Positions 25,667-34,002 are shown, numbered from the stretch's first letter. The stretch is 40,326 nt of DNA from an uncultured Candidatus Poseidoniales archaeon (GCA_902625325.1 CACOAW010000011.1:1-40326); one strand, 5' to 3'. The notes: generated by a model from the letters alone, not told the origin. Program-made: numbers and translations.

Positions 25667-26791
25667 ATGAAAGGGCGTCGAAATGGGGATGGGGGCGTGA
25701 GTGAGAGCAAGCCGGATGAATCTGTTGAGCAAGATAGTCTTGACGAGCTCGATGCCTTGAGGGCGGAACATGCACTTTCCTCCTCTGCCATGGGGGCTGC
25801 TGCAAGAGCCCGTGAGAGACTCGACGAGGAATCGACTCTTCGCTCAGCAATCAGAAGAGAGAGAAGAATGAGAATTTCTGAGATGACAGACCGGGTCTCC
25901 GGAATGCAGGGTGCAATGAGAAAGGCTAATGAGATACTTTTCGAAGAGCAACTACAGCAGATAGAGGCAGATCTTAGAGACGAATTAGAAGATGAACTAG
26001 AGAGGCTGGAAAAGGAGTCTCTGGAGAGGGAGGAAAGACTACTTCGCGAGGAGATGCTACACAGGCTCAGAAGGGAGGAGAACAGACTCAGAGACCAGTT
26101 GGATCTGGAGAGGGACCGGAGGATAGAGGCTCATACATCGAGATTAAGGGACCGTTTGAGAGAAGAGATGGAGGTCGAGTTCTCCCGTAGGAAGGCTTTC
26201 CTTGCCGAGAGACTTGAACTTGAGGCTAACCAGGGAATCGAGAGGATGGAGAGAAGGGTTGAGATGGACCTCAGAGAAGCAATGGAGTCAGAGGTCCATA
26301 GGAAGGCTGAGGCGTTCCGTCTAGAGCAGGAAATCAAGATGAGGGATAACATCGCCAAGAAGAGACGCAAACACGAGTCAAAGTTGGAGAAGCAACTTGA
26401 GAACGAGCGCGAGTCTCTCGAGAAGGAAATGAAGTCCGACATAGAAGTGAGGACTAAATCACTCAGGGAAGAGGCGGAAAGAGCCTCTCTTTCCGATCTC
26501 GAACGGAGATTCAGAGCAGAGAGAGACAGCATGGAGGCTGCAATAGCCCTCAGGAGACAAGAACTGGCGCTTGAGAGCGAGGTTGAGATGGAGCAGAGAG
26601 TAGCCGATTTCGTTAATGAGCGGGAGTCAGAGATGCTTTCGAACCTTGAGAAGCAGTTAGCGAAGAGAGGGGAACTTTCGAAGAAGGAAGTTTCTGAGAT
26701 TATCAAGACCCTGGAGTCTGAGATTCGTGTGAAGATGGAAGCAGCCCTTCTGGATGCAAGGCATAGTGCGATGGAGCACTATGAGTCCTAG
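25667..26791 (+). CDS. Long charged coiled-coil protein
   Basis: After a ~60-residue N-terminal region with no clear fold, almost the whole protein (about 70-370) is a continuous helix-forming sequence dense in Glu, Arg, Lys and Leu, with no proline and very little glycine over long stretches. It resembles SMC arms, filament-forming rods or single-alpha-helix spacers, but has no ATPase head, membrane anchor or known end domain. I use ATG 25667; a TTG at 25652 is also in frame. The stop is two bases from that of the convergent ParA-like gene, and coiled-coil proteins are common ParA/MinD partners, so a functional link is possible. Confidence 0.85.
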   Translation: MKGRRNGDGGVSESKPDESVEQDSLDELDALRAEHALSSSAMGAAARARERLDEESTLRSAIRRERRMRISEMTDRVSGMQGAMRKANEILFEEQLQQIEADLRDELEDELERLEKESLEREERLLREEMLHRLRREENRLRDQLDLERDRRIEAHTSRLRDRLREEMEVEFSRRKAFLAERLELEANQGIERMERRVEMDLREAMESEVHRKAEAFRLEQEIKMRDNIAKKRRKHESKLEKQLENERESLEKEMKSDIEVRTKSLREEAERASLSDLERRFRAERDSMEAAIALRRQELALESEVEMEQRVADFVNERESEMLSNLEKQLAKRGELSKKEVSEIIKTLESEIRVKMEAALLDARHSAMEHYES

Positions 26792-26793
26792 TC

Positions 26794-27696
26794 TCAACCC
26801 TCAGAAATAGTACTGATTCTCCTGTCCGCCTCCTTTGCGAACTCCCAGTATGATCTGCTTGCAGAGTTTGTCTTGTTGGGCTTCTGTGCTATTACAATGG
26901 GTGCACCTTCAAGAGGGGACTCCGCGATAGATACAGACCTTGGAATCTGAGAATCGAATACCCTTTCTCCGAAGTGCCTCCTAGCTTGCTCAGTGACGGT
27001 TTCGCATAGTTTGCTCCTTGTCTGAACCATCGTCATCAGAATGCCCAGCAATCCGAGATTTGGGTTTACTGACTTTTGCACATCTCTGACTGCAGATATC
27101 AACTGTCCCATTCCTTCTAGAGCGTAGAACTCTGCTTGGATTGGGATTAGGACCCACTCTGCTGCGCACAGCGCATTTACTGTCAGTAGACCAAGTGATG
27201 CTGGTGTATCGATAATGATAATATCGAAGCTGTCCATAGCCTCACTCAGAGCCAGCTTGAGCCTGTTCTCCCTACCAACCCTTGTCGCAAGATCCACTTC
27301 TATTCCAGATAGGTCCATGTCGGCAGGAAGAACCCATAGGTTTCGGACTGCGATATGATTAGGCGGGCCCCTCGACTTTCCTGGATTACTCTTCCTCCAT
27401 GATGCCTTCATCGATCCGGTCAGAAAGTCAGGGCCAAGAGTGCAGTCTTCCAGTCTAAGTGAGGAGCTATCCACACCCCTCGAGAATAGCTCGTTCATAG
27501 TCGGTCCGACTGTCCTTTTGTCAACTCCGAATGTCGTTGCCACGTTCCCTTTCGGGTCCATGTCCACTAGCAGAACCCTCCTGCTACTAATCCCGTAGTC
27601 CTCGCTACCCAGGGAAAGGGCAGATGCCAGATTCACAGAAGTAGTCGTCCTAGCGCATCCTCCCTTGTGATTGACACAAGCGATTACGATAGCCAC
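26794..27696 (-). CDS. ParA-like ATPase with altered P-loop
   Basis: The whole-length fold is ParA/Soj: HKGG near residue 10, Walker A' LLVDMDPKGN, Walker B IIIIDTPASLGLLTVNAL and the switch/DNA-binding C-terminal half. The P-loop, however, reads KGGCARTT (K11 to T18) instead of KGGxGKTT: the glycine is Ala and the phosphate-binding lysine is Arg16. The signature lysine is kept. ATP hydrolysis may be weak or absent. The start is GTG 27696, 39 bases after the MoxR stop, so it is likely the last gene of an aIF5B-MoxR-ParA run. It differs clearly from the canonical ParA at 725. Confidence 0.88.
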   Translation of the reverse strand: MAIVIACVNHKGGCARTTTSVNLASALSLGSEDYGISSRRVLLVDMDPKGNVATTFGVDKRTVGPTMNELFSRGVDSSSLRLEDCTLGPDFLTGSMKASWRKSNPGKSRGPPNHIAVRNLWVLPADMDLSGIEVDLATRVGRENRLKLALSEAMDSFDIIIIDTPASLGLLTVNALCAAEWVLIPIQAEFYALEGMGQLISAVRDVQKSVNPNLGLLGILMTMVQTRSKLCETVTEQARRHFGERVFDSQIPRSVSIAESPLEGAPIVIAQKPNKTNSASRSYWEFAKEADRRISTISEG

Positions 27697-27735
27697 GCAT
27701 CTGTGTGTGCAATCCGGTTAATTGCGATTGCCCGA

Positions 27736-28722
27736 TTATTGGATGACAGGGACGTTCACTTCGCTGAGGATTTTGTTCACGACCCTCCTTCCAGTTACTC
27801 CACGAATCTTCGACTCCGGCTTCAATACGATTCTGTGGCTGACCACGTCAAGAGCGACCCCCTTGACATCGTCAGGAATTACGTAGTCCCTTCCATCTAT
27901 CGCTGCTGACGCTCTTGAAGCCTTGAACAGGCCTTGACTGGCTCTGGGAGATGCACCAGCCTCAATTCTCGGGTCTGCTCTCGTCCTCTGAACCACTTGA
28001 ACGATGTAACCAAGGATTGCTGGATCGATGTGAACCGTTTCCAGAGCCTTCTGCATCGCAACCACCTTCCTAGGCTCTACTATCTGCTCCACGTCGTAGT
28101 TATCCTTTCCACGAAGCTTCCTCCTCTGTAGGATTGCCTTCTCCTCGTCCATTGATGGGTATCCCATGCTCATTTTCATGAGGAATCTGTCCATTTGAGC
28201 CTCTGGAAGCGGGTATGTCCCCTCCTGCTCGATTGGATTCTGGGTGGCCATCGTCACGAACGGAGCCGGTAACTTGTGCGTGATTCCTTCAATCGTTACT
28301 TGCTTCTCCTCCATAGCCTCTAGCAATGCAGCCTGTGTCTTAGGAGGGGCCCTGTTTATTTCGTCTGCTAATAGAATATTGGTGAATAGAGGTCCGAACC
28401 TTGGCCTGAACTCGCCTGTCTTCTGGTCGTACATGTATGTCCCGATAATGTCAGCAGGCAACAGGTCAGGAGTGAACTGAACCCTCTTGAACTTGCATCC
28501 GAGTGCCTCAGCGAATGTATTCGACATCAGGGTCTTGGCCAGACCAGGGTTGTCCTCGATCAGGATGTTACCATTTGCTAAAATCCCAATAGCTACCTTT
28601 CTGATGTTCTCTGGCTTTCCGATGATGACTTTGGCTACCTCGCTCATCAGGTTGTTAGCATGTCCCGAGACCGACCTAATCAGATCTTTAGAGCTAGAGC
28701 CACCACCTTGAGCAATCGTCAC
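27736..28722 (-). CDS. MoxR-family AAA+ ATPase
   Basis: MoxR proteins are AAA+ chaperones that mature or assemble partner complexes, often with DUF58 and VWA proteins. Walker A is EDNPGLAKT (about 57-65; Gly-Leu-Ala-Lys-Thr is typical of MoxR), Walker B LLADEINRAPPKTQ (about 118), and sensor 1 TMATQNPIEQEGTYPLPEAQ follows with the arginine finger region. The start codon is GTG. No DUF58 or VWA gene is next to it; the neighbours are aIF5B upstream and the ParA-like protein downstream. Confidence 0.93.
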   Translation of the reverse strand: MTIAQGGGSSSKDLIRSVSGHANNLMSEVAKVIIGKPENIRKVAIGILANGNILIEDNPGLAKTLMSNTFAEALGCKFKRVQFTPDLLPADIIGTYMYDQKTGEFRPRFGPLFTNILLADEINRAPPKTQAALLEAMEEKQVTIEGITHKLPAPFVTMATQNPIEQEGTYPLPEAQMDRFLMKMSMGYPSMDEEKAILQRRKLRGKDNYDVEQIVEPRKVVAMQKALETVHIDPAILGYIVQVVQRTRADPRIEAGASPRASQGLFKASRASAAIDGRDYVIPDDVKGVALDVVSHRIVLKPESKIRGVTGRRVVNKILSEVNVPVIQ

Positions 28723-28799
28723 ACCAAACCCTCCGTGACTAATGCCGATTCCATGACTACTTGAGTGTTAGGTGCGCTTGAACAATTGAGACTCCGGTC

Positions 28800-30578
28800 T
28801 TATCTGCCCCAGAAGTGGTCATTCCTCCTGTGTATGGACAGTAACTCCTCGTAGACTTCCTCCTCTACAGGAGTCATCTCCAATTTCCTGAGCTTCCTTG
28901 CATGCGATTCCGGAATGTCCACCAGTAGGATATCCCCCTCCTCGATCTGCCTACCCACAGTGACACCATCTACTGAGATTGCAACCTCAGCACCCTGTCT
29001 TGCCTCCTTTAGGCTCTCTTGCCCAGATCTAATTGACTTGATCCTGCCCACTCGATTTCCGTCTTTCAGCAATCCTTGACCAATGTGGACCCTCCCAGCC
29101 AGAACTCTCACTCCTACAACAGCCGGTTTAGAGACTCTGAAGGTGTGGTCTGGTAGGAGCATGATCCGTCCGGGATAAACCACGATTTCTCTGCTCTCCT
29201 CTTCAAGCTCGTTCTTCCTGGCCTCCACCCATTCCTCCCTCTCCTCTAGGATTCGGTAGATGATATCCGAGCCTATGTGCTTGACTCCTGCCTCAGAAGA
29301 GGAAATCTCATCTTCCGCCTCCTCTAGAATTTCAGTACTGAATGCCATGATTATTCTATTAAGAGGATCAGAGGACGCCTCTGCACTGCGAACGTCCCTT
29401 CTACTTACTTTACCTATCGAAGCCTCTCGGATTGGAACGCCTACTTCTCTCAGCTCTTTAGCAAGGGCCTCGAGACCGCCCACTGTATCGGATTTGATGC
29501 ATACTCCCTCTTCGTCGAGCTCAATAGAGAGGTTCGCCTCTTCGTCTGCCGATGCAATGGCAGCGCTCCTCTCCTCATCCGAATTAACAACCCTGAGAGT
29601 AGTCCCTACTAGGACCCCATCCAGTGATGGCGCACTAATCTTGACACCTGCTGCAGCATAGGCAGCCTCGGTGTTGTCCCAGCGATCCCCCGCATCCCTC
29701 ATCTCGCTCATACCTCTAGGAGAGAATAGGCCCTTCACATGGGTACTTATTCCCCCTCTATCGCTTACCAGGACAATCTCATCGCCCTTCCTGATTGACC
29801 CCCTGTGTAGGATCAGGTCCAGAGTCTTTCCAAGACCCCTCTCCTCCTTCATCTCTAGAACTGTGGCCTCCCCAGATCCATCCACATCTGTCAACTGGTC
29901 GGAAAGATATCTTTCTGCAAGTCCTATCACGACCGCCAGAAGATCCTGGATACCCTCTCCCTCCCTAGCAGATATCGGCACCATGGCTATCTCTTTTGTG
30001 AAATCCTTGATCTTCTCATACCTCTCGAGGTTGAACCCTTCTTCAGCGAACTGACCGACTAGTTCCCAGTATCTCTGGTCGAAAAGTCCCAGCGATTCCT
30101 TGGACTGCCCCCTCATCGAGATCGCCATGGATCTGCCGTCTTCGGCATCCCATCCGTGGATTCTGTCCACCTTGTTCGCGGCAACTACGAAAGGGGTCTT
30201 GGATTGCTTGAGAATCCGTAGGGACTCTTTGGTCTGTGGCCTGCATCCCTCCATAATGTCCACCATCAGAATCGCAATGTCGGCCAGAGACCCTCCTCTT
30301 GAGCGGAGGGACGAGAATGAGTGGTGTCCCGGAGTATCGATGAAAAGAAGTCCTGGTGAGTCGAATGTCTTCCCACCAAGAAGGGGGGCGCAAAGGTCGT
30401 TCAGAACCTCCGAAGGTACCTCGGTTGCCCCGATGTGCTGAGTTATTCCTCCGGCCTCTCTGTCCATCACAGAAGAACGGCTTTGCTCTCCGAGTGACCT
30501 TACGTGGTCTAACAGGGAAGTCTTGCCATGGTCAACATGACCCAGGACAGCGACGATGGGTTGTCTACGTTCCGACAT
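28800..30578 (-). CDS. infB: Translation initiation factor aIF5B (IF-2 family)
   Basis: This GTPase promotes subunit joining and initiator-tRNA placement. The G1 motif GHVDHGKTS is at about 13-21, G3 is DTPGHHSF and G4 is NKVD, followed by the beta-barrel domain II, the alpha/beta domain III and the C-terminal tRNA-binding barrel. At ~592 residues it is the compact archaeal form and has no intein. I use ATG 30578 (GTG 30587 is in frame). It is 41 bases downstream of ndk on the same strand, as in many archaea. Confidence 0.96.
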   Translation of the reverse strand: MSERRQPIVAVLGHVDHGKTSLLDHVRSLGEQSRSSVMDREAGGITQHIGATEVPSEVLNDLCAPLLGGKTFDSPGLLFIDTPGHHSFSSLRSRGGSLADIAILMVDIMEGCRPQTKESLRILKQSKTPFVVAANKVDRIHGWDAEDGRSMAISMRGQSKESLGLFDQRYWELVGQFAEEGFNLERYEKIKDFTKEIAMVPISAREGEGIQDLLAVVIGLAERYLSDQLTDVDGSGEATVLEMKEERGLGKTLDLILHRGSIRKGDEIVLVSDRGGISTHVKGLFSPRGMSEMRDAGDRWDNTEAAYAAAGVKISAPSLDGVLVGTTLRVVNSDEERSAAIASADEEANLSIELDEEGVCIKSDTVGGLEALAKELREVGVPIREASIGKVSRRDVRSAEASSDPLNRIIMAFSTEILEEAEDEISSSEAGVKHIGSDIIYRILEEREEWVEARKNELEEESREIVVYPGRIMLLPDHTFRVSKPAVVGVRVLAGRVHIGQGLLKDGNRVGRIKSIRSGQESLKEARQGAEVAISVDGVTVGRQIEEGDILLVDIPESHARKLRKLEMTPVEEEVYEELLSIHRRNDHFWGR

Positions 30579-30619
30579 TCCACCCACCTCATGCTCCTTC
30601 CCCTTCTGAATTCACTCAC

Positions 30620-31075
30620 TCATTCATAGATGTGCGCTTCCGCATCACGGGCCCATTCGATCAGACCGTCTGGGAACCAAAGCCCCAATTCGAAGGAGGC
30701 CGTGTCCTCACCGTCAGAGCCGTGGATTACATTGTGGCCGATATCCATGGCGAAGTCCCCTCTGATGGTACCAGGAGCGGCAGTTCGTCCGTCAGTAGGT
30801 CCGATTATGTTTCGAGCCACGCTAATCGCATCGACTCCGGTCCACGCCATAGCAACTACTGGGCCAGATGTGATGAACTCGATAAGGCCACTGTAGAAGG
30901 GCATCTCGTTGTGAACTTCATAGTGGGCTTCTGCTAGCTCCAAAGGGGGGGTCAATTGCCTCAGTCCTACTAGTCGTAGACCCTTGGTCTCGAATCTACC
31001 GATTATGTCTGCTACCAGTCCTCTTTGAACACCGTCAGGCTTGATCATCACGAAGGTCGTCTGCATTTCTCCCAT
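30620..31075 (-). CDS. ndk: Nucleoside diphosphate kinase
   Basis: The enzyme equilibrates NTP and NDP pools. [13 protein letters not shown] at the start and NVIHGSDG with the phosphohistidine His118 are the family signatures; length (151) is normal. Met4 is an alternative start. A TTGAAATA box sits 22 bases before the ATG on the minus strand. It leads aIF5B. In many archaea it directly follows eL24; here two opposite-strand genes lie between. Confidence 0.97.
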   Translation of the reverse strand: MGEMQTTFVMIKPDGVQRGLVADIIGRFETKGLRLVGLRQLTPPLELAEAHYEVHNEMPFYSGLIEFITSGPVVAMAWTGVDAISVARNIIGPTDGRTAAPGTIRGDFAMDIGHNVIHGSDGEDTASFELGLWFPDGLIEWARDAEAHIYE

Positions 31076-31097
31076 GTTCCGGCCGAAACCCCTCCCC

Positions 31098-31105
31098 TAT
31101 TTCAA
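31098..31105 (-). promoter_or_regulatory. Candidate TATA-like box TTGAAATA before ndk
   Basis: On the minus strand TTGAAATA lies 22 bases before the ndk ATG, matching the element before eS8. This suggests ndk-aIF5B has its own promoter, apart from the L7Ae operon. Confidence 0.35.
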
Positions 31106-31208
31106 CGAGAGCAGTATTGGTTGGTAGCAAAAGCTGAACTATCCTCTGCCGTTTTCTGTCTGATAATCACATGCAATGGTTAATTCACTTTCCTTCTCGT
31201 GTAGGTTC

Positions 31209-31664
31209 ATGAAGACCCAACTAGCGCTACTAATTTCTATTTGCATGGTCCTTCCTGGATGTATGGATGATGTGAATGATGCCGTCAACCCAGAGCAGGA
31301 GTTATTCGACGACAACACCTTCGTTAACGAGGATCAACACATCAAGCTGACTTGGACTATCGAATCAGTATCCACCATAAGAATAGACTTGGAAAGGCAG
31401 GAGGGTCCTAACATCGACCTCTACACCATGACCCAGTTGAATTACGAAAAGTACGAGGAATGTGACAGCTTCGTATATCTCGCCGACCTAAGTGATCCAA
31501 ACACCGCTGCAGCGAATCTCGAGGCAACCATAGATGCTGGAACCTATGTCACAGTGATTGACAACACAGACTGTGGGGAAGCTCAGCCGCCCGATCAGGG
31601 AGGACTATTCTCTGAGGATGACAACGACGAAGCTAGAGTAGACTACAGGCTGACTGCTCAGTGA
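31209..31664 (+). CDS. Small acidic lipoprotein
   Basis: The signal peptide ends in the lipobox LPGC (about residue 18), followed by an Asp/Glu-rich mature part of ~130 residues with two cysteines that could pair. No known domain is recognised. I start at ATG 31209; the frame is open further upstream but adds nothing like a signal peptide. An AT-rich GGTTAATTCA box lies about 23 bases before the ATG. It is transcribed against the ribosomal block on both sides. Confidence 0.7.
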   Translation: MKTQLALLISICMVLPGCMDDVNDAVNPEQELFDDNTFVNEDQHIKLTWTIESVSTIRIDLERQEGPNIDLYTMTQLNYEKYEECDSFVYLADLSDPNTAAANLEATIDAGTYVTVIDNTDCGEAQPPDQGGLFSEDDNDEARVDYRLTAQ

Positions 31665-31824
31665 CGTAGATATTATTATGATGCACTACTAATGTAGAAT
31701 ATTCGTGTCCGTGATACTAGATCTCGTTTGCTGCTTGTCCGATTTTCTTTTCTTCGGTGGCGGTGCAGGTGCATTGTCTGCGAAAGGATCTGACTCGCCT
31801 GTCTCCTTCGATAATTCTCAAACT

Positions 31825-31989
31825 ATGAAACACAGAAGTCAGAAGTGCCAATTTGCCGATTGCCGTTCCCTGACCTTTAGATCGACTGATTACTGCTGGA
31901 AGCACCAGGACGGAAAACCCCACGAGTCCGATGCCCCTTGGAAGCCAAATGCTGGTGATTCTTTCTGGTGGGAGGATAAAGAAGAGTGA
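31825..31989 (+). CDS. Short putative zinc-finger protein
   Basis: From ATG 31825 the 54 residues include Cys-x4-Cys ... Tyr-Cys-x2-His (KCQFADC, YCWKHQ), which could hold one zinc. A longer form from GTG 31705 (94 residues) is possible and would add a hydrophobic, Gly-rich N-terminus. The C-terminus is Trp- and acid-rich. I do not recognise the family. It sits between the lipoprotein and the convergent eL24 gene. Confidence 0.5.
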   Translation: MKHRSQKCQFADCRSLTFRSTDYCWKHQDGKPHESDAPWKPNAGDSFWWEDKEE

Positions 31990-31998
31990 CCTACTAGA

Positions 31999-32190
31999 TC
32001 ACTTAATTCCGCCTTTCTCGTAGCGCCGAGTCCACTTGAGCCTCCTCGCGTTCCTCTTCAGCTTGAGCATGTTCTTCCTGGACTTGCTGTCCCTGAACCA
32101 GTAGACAGAGCCATCCCGCTTAACGTACATCATTCCTGTACCGGGCTCTATCTCCTCGTTCGTGAAGCTGCAAATCCTCTGCTCTGGCAC
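31999..32190 (-). CDS. rpl24e: 50S ribosomal protein eL24 (L24e), zinc-ligand-poor
   Basis: The 63 residues match eL24: the N-terminal C-S-F segment, IEPGTGMMYVKRDGSVYWF, and the basic RKNMLKLKRNARRLKW helix. The usual four zinc cysteines (CxxC and CxxxC) are mostly gone: the first pair is C-S-F-T and the second region is FRDSKSRKN with Ser and Arg in place of Cys. It starts five bases after the eS28 stop, the third gene of the L7Ae operon. Confidence 0.93.
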   Translation of the reverse strand: MPEQRICSFTNEEIEPGTGMMYVKRDGSVYWFRDSKSRKNMLKLKRNARRLKWTRRYEKGGIK

Positions 32191-32194
32191 AAAA

Positions 32195-32437
32195 TCACCT
32201 CGAACCTATCCTTCGGGCTTCTCTTCCGGTATCTCTGAGCATCAGAATATCTCCGCCCTCCCCTGTTACTGGATCTGGTCCTCTAACAGGGCCGAGCACA
32301 TTCCTGGTGATGATTCGACCAACGTCACGAGGATTGTCAGAATCGAGAACACGCACCTTGACCTGCATAGCCTCGCCAGTGAGCCCTGTTCTGCCCACTA
32401 TCTCAACAACTTCAGCAGGCCATGACTCTGTTGCCAT
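32195..32437 (-). CDS. rps28e: 30S ribosomal protein eS28 (S28e)
   Basis: The family signature RNVLGPVR and the C-terminal [16 protein letters not shown] are present. Between them is a short extra loop (GPDPVTGEG), making it 80 residues against about 70 for many archaea. It lies between eL8/L7Ae and eL24, as in most archaea, 17 bases after the L7Ae stop. Confidence 0.95.
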   Translation of the reverse strand: MATESWPAEVVEIVGRTGLTGEAMQVKVRVLDSDNPRDVGRIITRNVLGPVRGPDPVTGEGGDILMLRDTGREARRIGSR

Positions 32438-32454
32438 ACATCAAACCCCCAAAA

Positions 32455-32835
32455 TCATGACGAGAGCGTCTCGAAGTGAGACTTGACCTCGTTGAACCGA
32501 TCCATCCCATCCTTCTCCACTTGCATTACCGCAATCGCCGCTGTCCTGGTGCCTGTGCTCATCCCCGCAGCCTCTGCCAGGTATGCCTGGTCTTCCACGT
32601 AGATGAAAGGAATCTCCTTTTCTTTGCAAATCATCGGGATATGTGCTAGAAGCTCACCTGGGTTGACATTCTCAGCCATTACTACCATCTGGGCTGATCC
32701 TCTCTCTGCAGATTTGGTGACCTCATTGGCACCCTTTTTTAGGCGCCCTTTCCCATCCTTTCCTAGGCTCTTGACCATCTCGTAAACTTGCTCTTGTACG
32801 TCTTGGGGTGTTTCGAATACAATATGTACACTCAT
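32455..32835 (-). CDS. rpl7ae: 50S ribosomal protein eL8/L7Ae, K-turn-binding
   Basis: L7Ae binds kink-turns in rRNA, box C/D and H/ACA guide RNAs and RNase P. KKGANEVTKSAERG and the LLAHIPMICKEKEIPFIY block are diagnostic. I take ATG 32835 because MSVHIVFETP is the family start and GAGGAG lies 8 bases before it; the frame runs on upstream to 32901 without similarity. First gene of the eL8-eS28-eL24 operon. Confidence 0.96.
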   Translation of the reverse strand: MSVHIVFETPQDVQEQVYEMVKSLGKDGKGRLKKGANEVTKSAERGSAQMVVMAENVNPGELLAHIPMICKEKEIPFIYVEDQAYLAEAAGMSTGTRTAAIAVMQVEKDGMDRFNEVKSHFETLSS

Positions 32836-32878
32836 TGGAACATCTCCTCGTGTTAGTAAACCGCCGCACGGCATGACC

Positions 32879-32888
32879 GATATAAACG
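32879..32888 (-). promoter_or_regulatory. TATA box of the L7Ae operon
   Basis: On the minus strand GTTTATATCG lies about 45 bases before the L7Ae ATG. It would leave a leader of about 20 bases with the GAGGAG ribosome binding site (32844-32849), the same layout as the aEF1A promoter. Confidence 0.55.
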
Positions 32889-32905
32889 CAGCGTATTGCA
32901 TCCAG

Positions 32906-33853
32906 TCAGCCGTTATCAGGCGCTCTGCTCATCATTTCACCCAATCCCCTGGCTAATGCCGGAGCCGCAGAAACACTAGCCCTCGGATTTGGAAGAGAAT
33001 CAGTAGTGTATATTCCATCAACGTGATGGGCCAGACGAGATAGTGCCCCACCTGTGAATAGTCCATGAGTACACGCAGCATGGACCTCGACAGCCCCCTG
33101 TCTCCTGAGGGCATCACTTGCCCTGCAGATTGTACCTCCAGTACTAATCATGTCATCGACGATGGCTACCACCTTGCCTGAGACATCAAGATCCTTCGGA
33201 GTATGCTCTATCGTGTGCGCGTCTATCCGCGTCTTTTCCAGATATGAGAAGTCACAACCGATTAACTCAGCAACTTCGGTGGCCCTCGAGATTGCACCCT
33301 TGTCCGGGCTCAGAATGAAATCAGGAGACACGTCCCTACGGAGGCTCTCTGCTATCTCTGGCATAGAGCTCACAAACTCAATATCAGCCCCGATGTCTCT
33401 AACTACTTCCGGTGCATGAAGATCCAGAATTACAATCCCATCACATAGTTCCGATAGCACATCAGCAACTAGTTTGGCAGAAACTGACTCTCCAAAACCG
33501 AATCTCTTGTCCTGCCTAGCGTATCCATAGTACGGAATAGCGAGGAAAATACCGGGACCAACATCGTATGTTTCACCCTCCCACTCTCCGTTTAAACTGG
33601 AAAGATCGCCCTTCCTAACGTCTCTAATAGCACCAAGCAGGAATAGAGTTTGCATAATGCCTGAATCAGGGAACGTATTCGAAACAAGAACCACACTCTC
33701 CGATCTCACTGACTCTATCGATTCGGGAGGAATCCTCACGTAAGCCTCACCATCGGGGAATCTTCTACTTTCCAGTGCAACATATTCCTTACCAAGAATA
33801 TCTGCAAGGCCAGATGCGATATCTACTCCTGAGGCCCCGCTCAGAACTGGCAT
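32906..33853 (-). CDS. prs: Ribose-phosphate pyrophosphokinase (PRPP synthetase)
   Basis: The enzyme makes PRPP from ribose 5-phosphate and ATP for nucleotide, His and Trp synthesis. RRFPDGE-x-YVRI near residue 30, YYGYARQDK near 110, DLHAPE, and the PRPP loop DDMISTGGT near 225 are all present. I start at ATG 33853 (MPVLSGASG), giving 315 residues, the usual length; the longer open frame to 33934 runs into tRNA-Ile and has no similarity. The stop is 70 bases upstream of L7Ae. Confidence 0.94.
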   Translation of the reverse strand: MPVLSGASGVDIASGLADILGKEYVALESRRFPDGEAYVRIPPESIESVRSESVVLVSNTFPDSGIMQTLFLLGAIRDVRKGDLSSLNGEWEGETYDVGPGIFLAIPYYGYARQDKRFGFGESVSAKLVADVLSELCDGIVILDLHAPEVVRDIGADIEFVSSMPEIAESLRRDVSPDFILSPDKGAISRATEVAELIGCDFSYLEKTRIDAHTIEHTPKDLDVSGKVVAIVDDMISTGGTICRASDALRRQGAVEVHAACTHGLFTGGALSRLAHHVDGIYTTDSLPNPRASVSAAPALARGLGEMMSRAPDNG

Positions 33854-33924
33854 TTGAACACAGGGACAGGCAGTCCCTTCATGATGCTTCTTGTCGTGCT
33901 TGTGGCCTAATTTTTGGTCAATTT

Positions 33925-34002
33925 TGGTGGGCACGACAGGATTTGAACCTGTGACCTCCCGGTTATCAGCCGGGTGCTCCAGCCAAACTAAGCTACGCGC
34001 CC
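33925..34002 (-). tRNA. tRNA-Ile (GAT), CCA encoded
   Basis: On the minus strand the acceptor stem GGGCGCG pairs with CGTGCCC (one G-U). The anticodon arm is CCCGG-CTGATAA-CCGGG, giving anticodon GAT after U33 (isoleucine AUC/AUU). The T-arm is ACAGG-TTCAAAT-CCTGT, then discriminator A and encoded CCA. No intron. It lies between the unknown gene at 34055 and prs, all on one strand. Confidence 0.96.

Noticed and set aside
26131-26706. Long antisense open frame inside the coiled-coil gene
   Set aside because: It is Ser/Leu-rich, as expected from the complement of Glu/Arg/Lys codons, and has no domain or start signal.
33854-33934. Longer prs start reaching into tRNA-Ile
   Set aside because: The added 27 residues have no PRPP synthetase similarity and the first bases are the tRNA 3' end.
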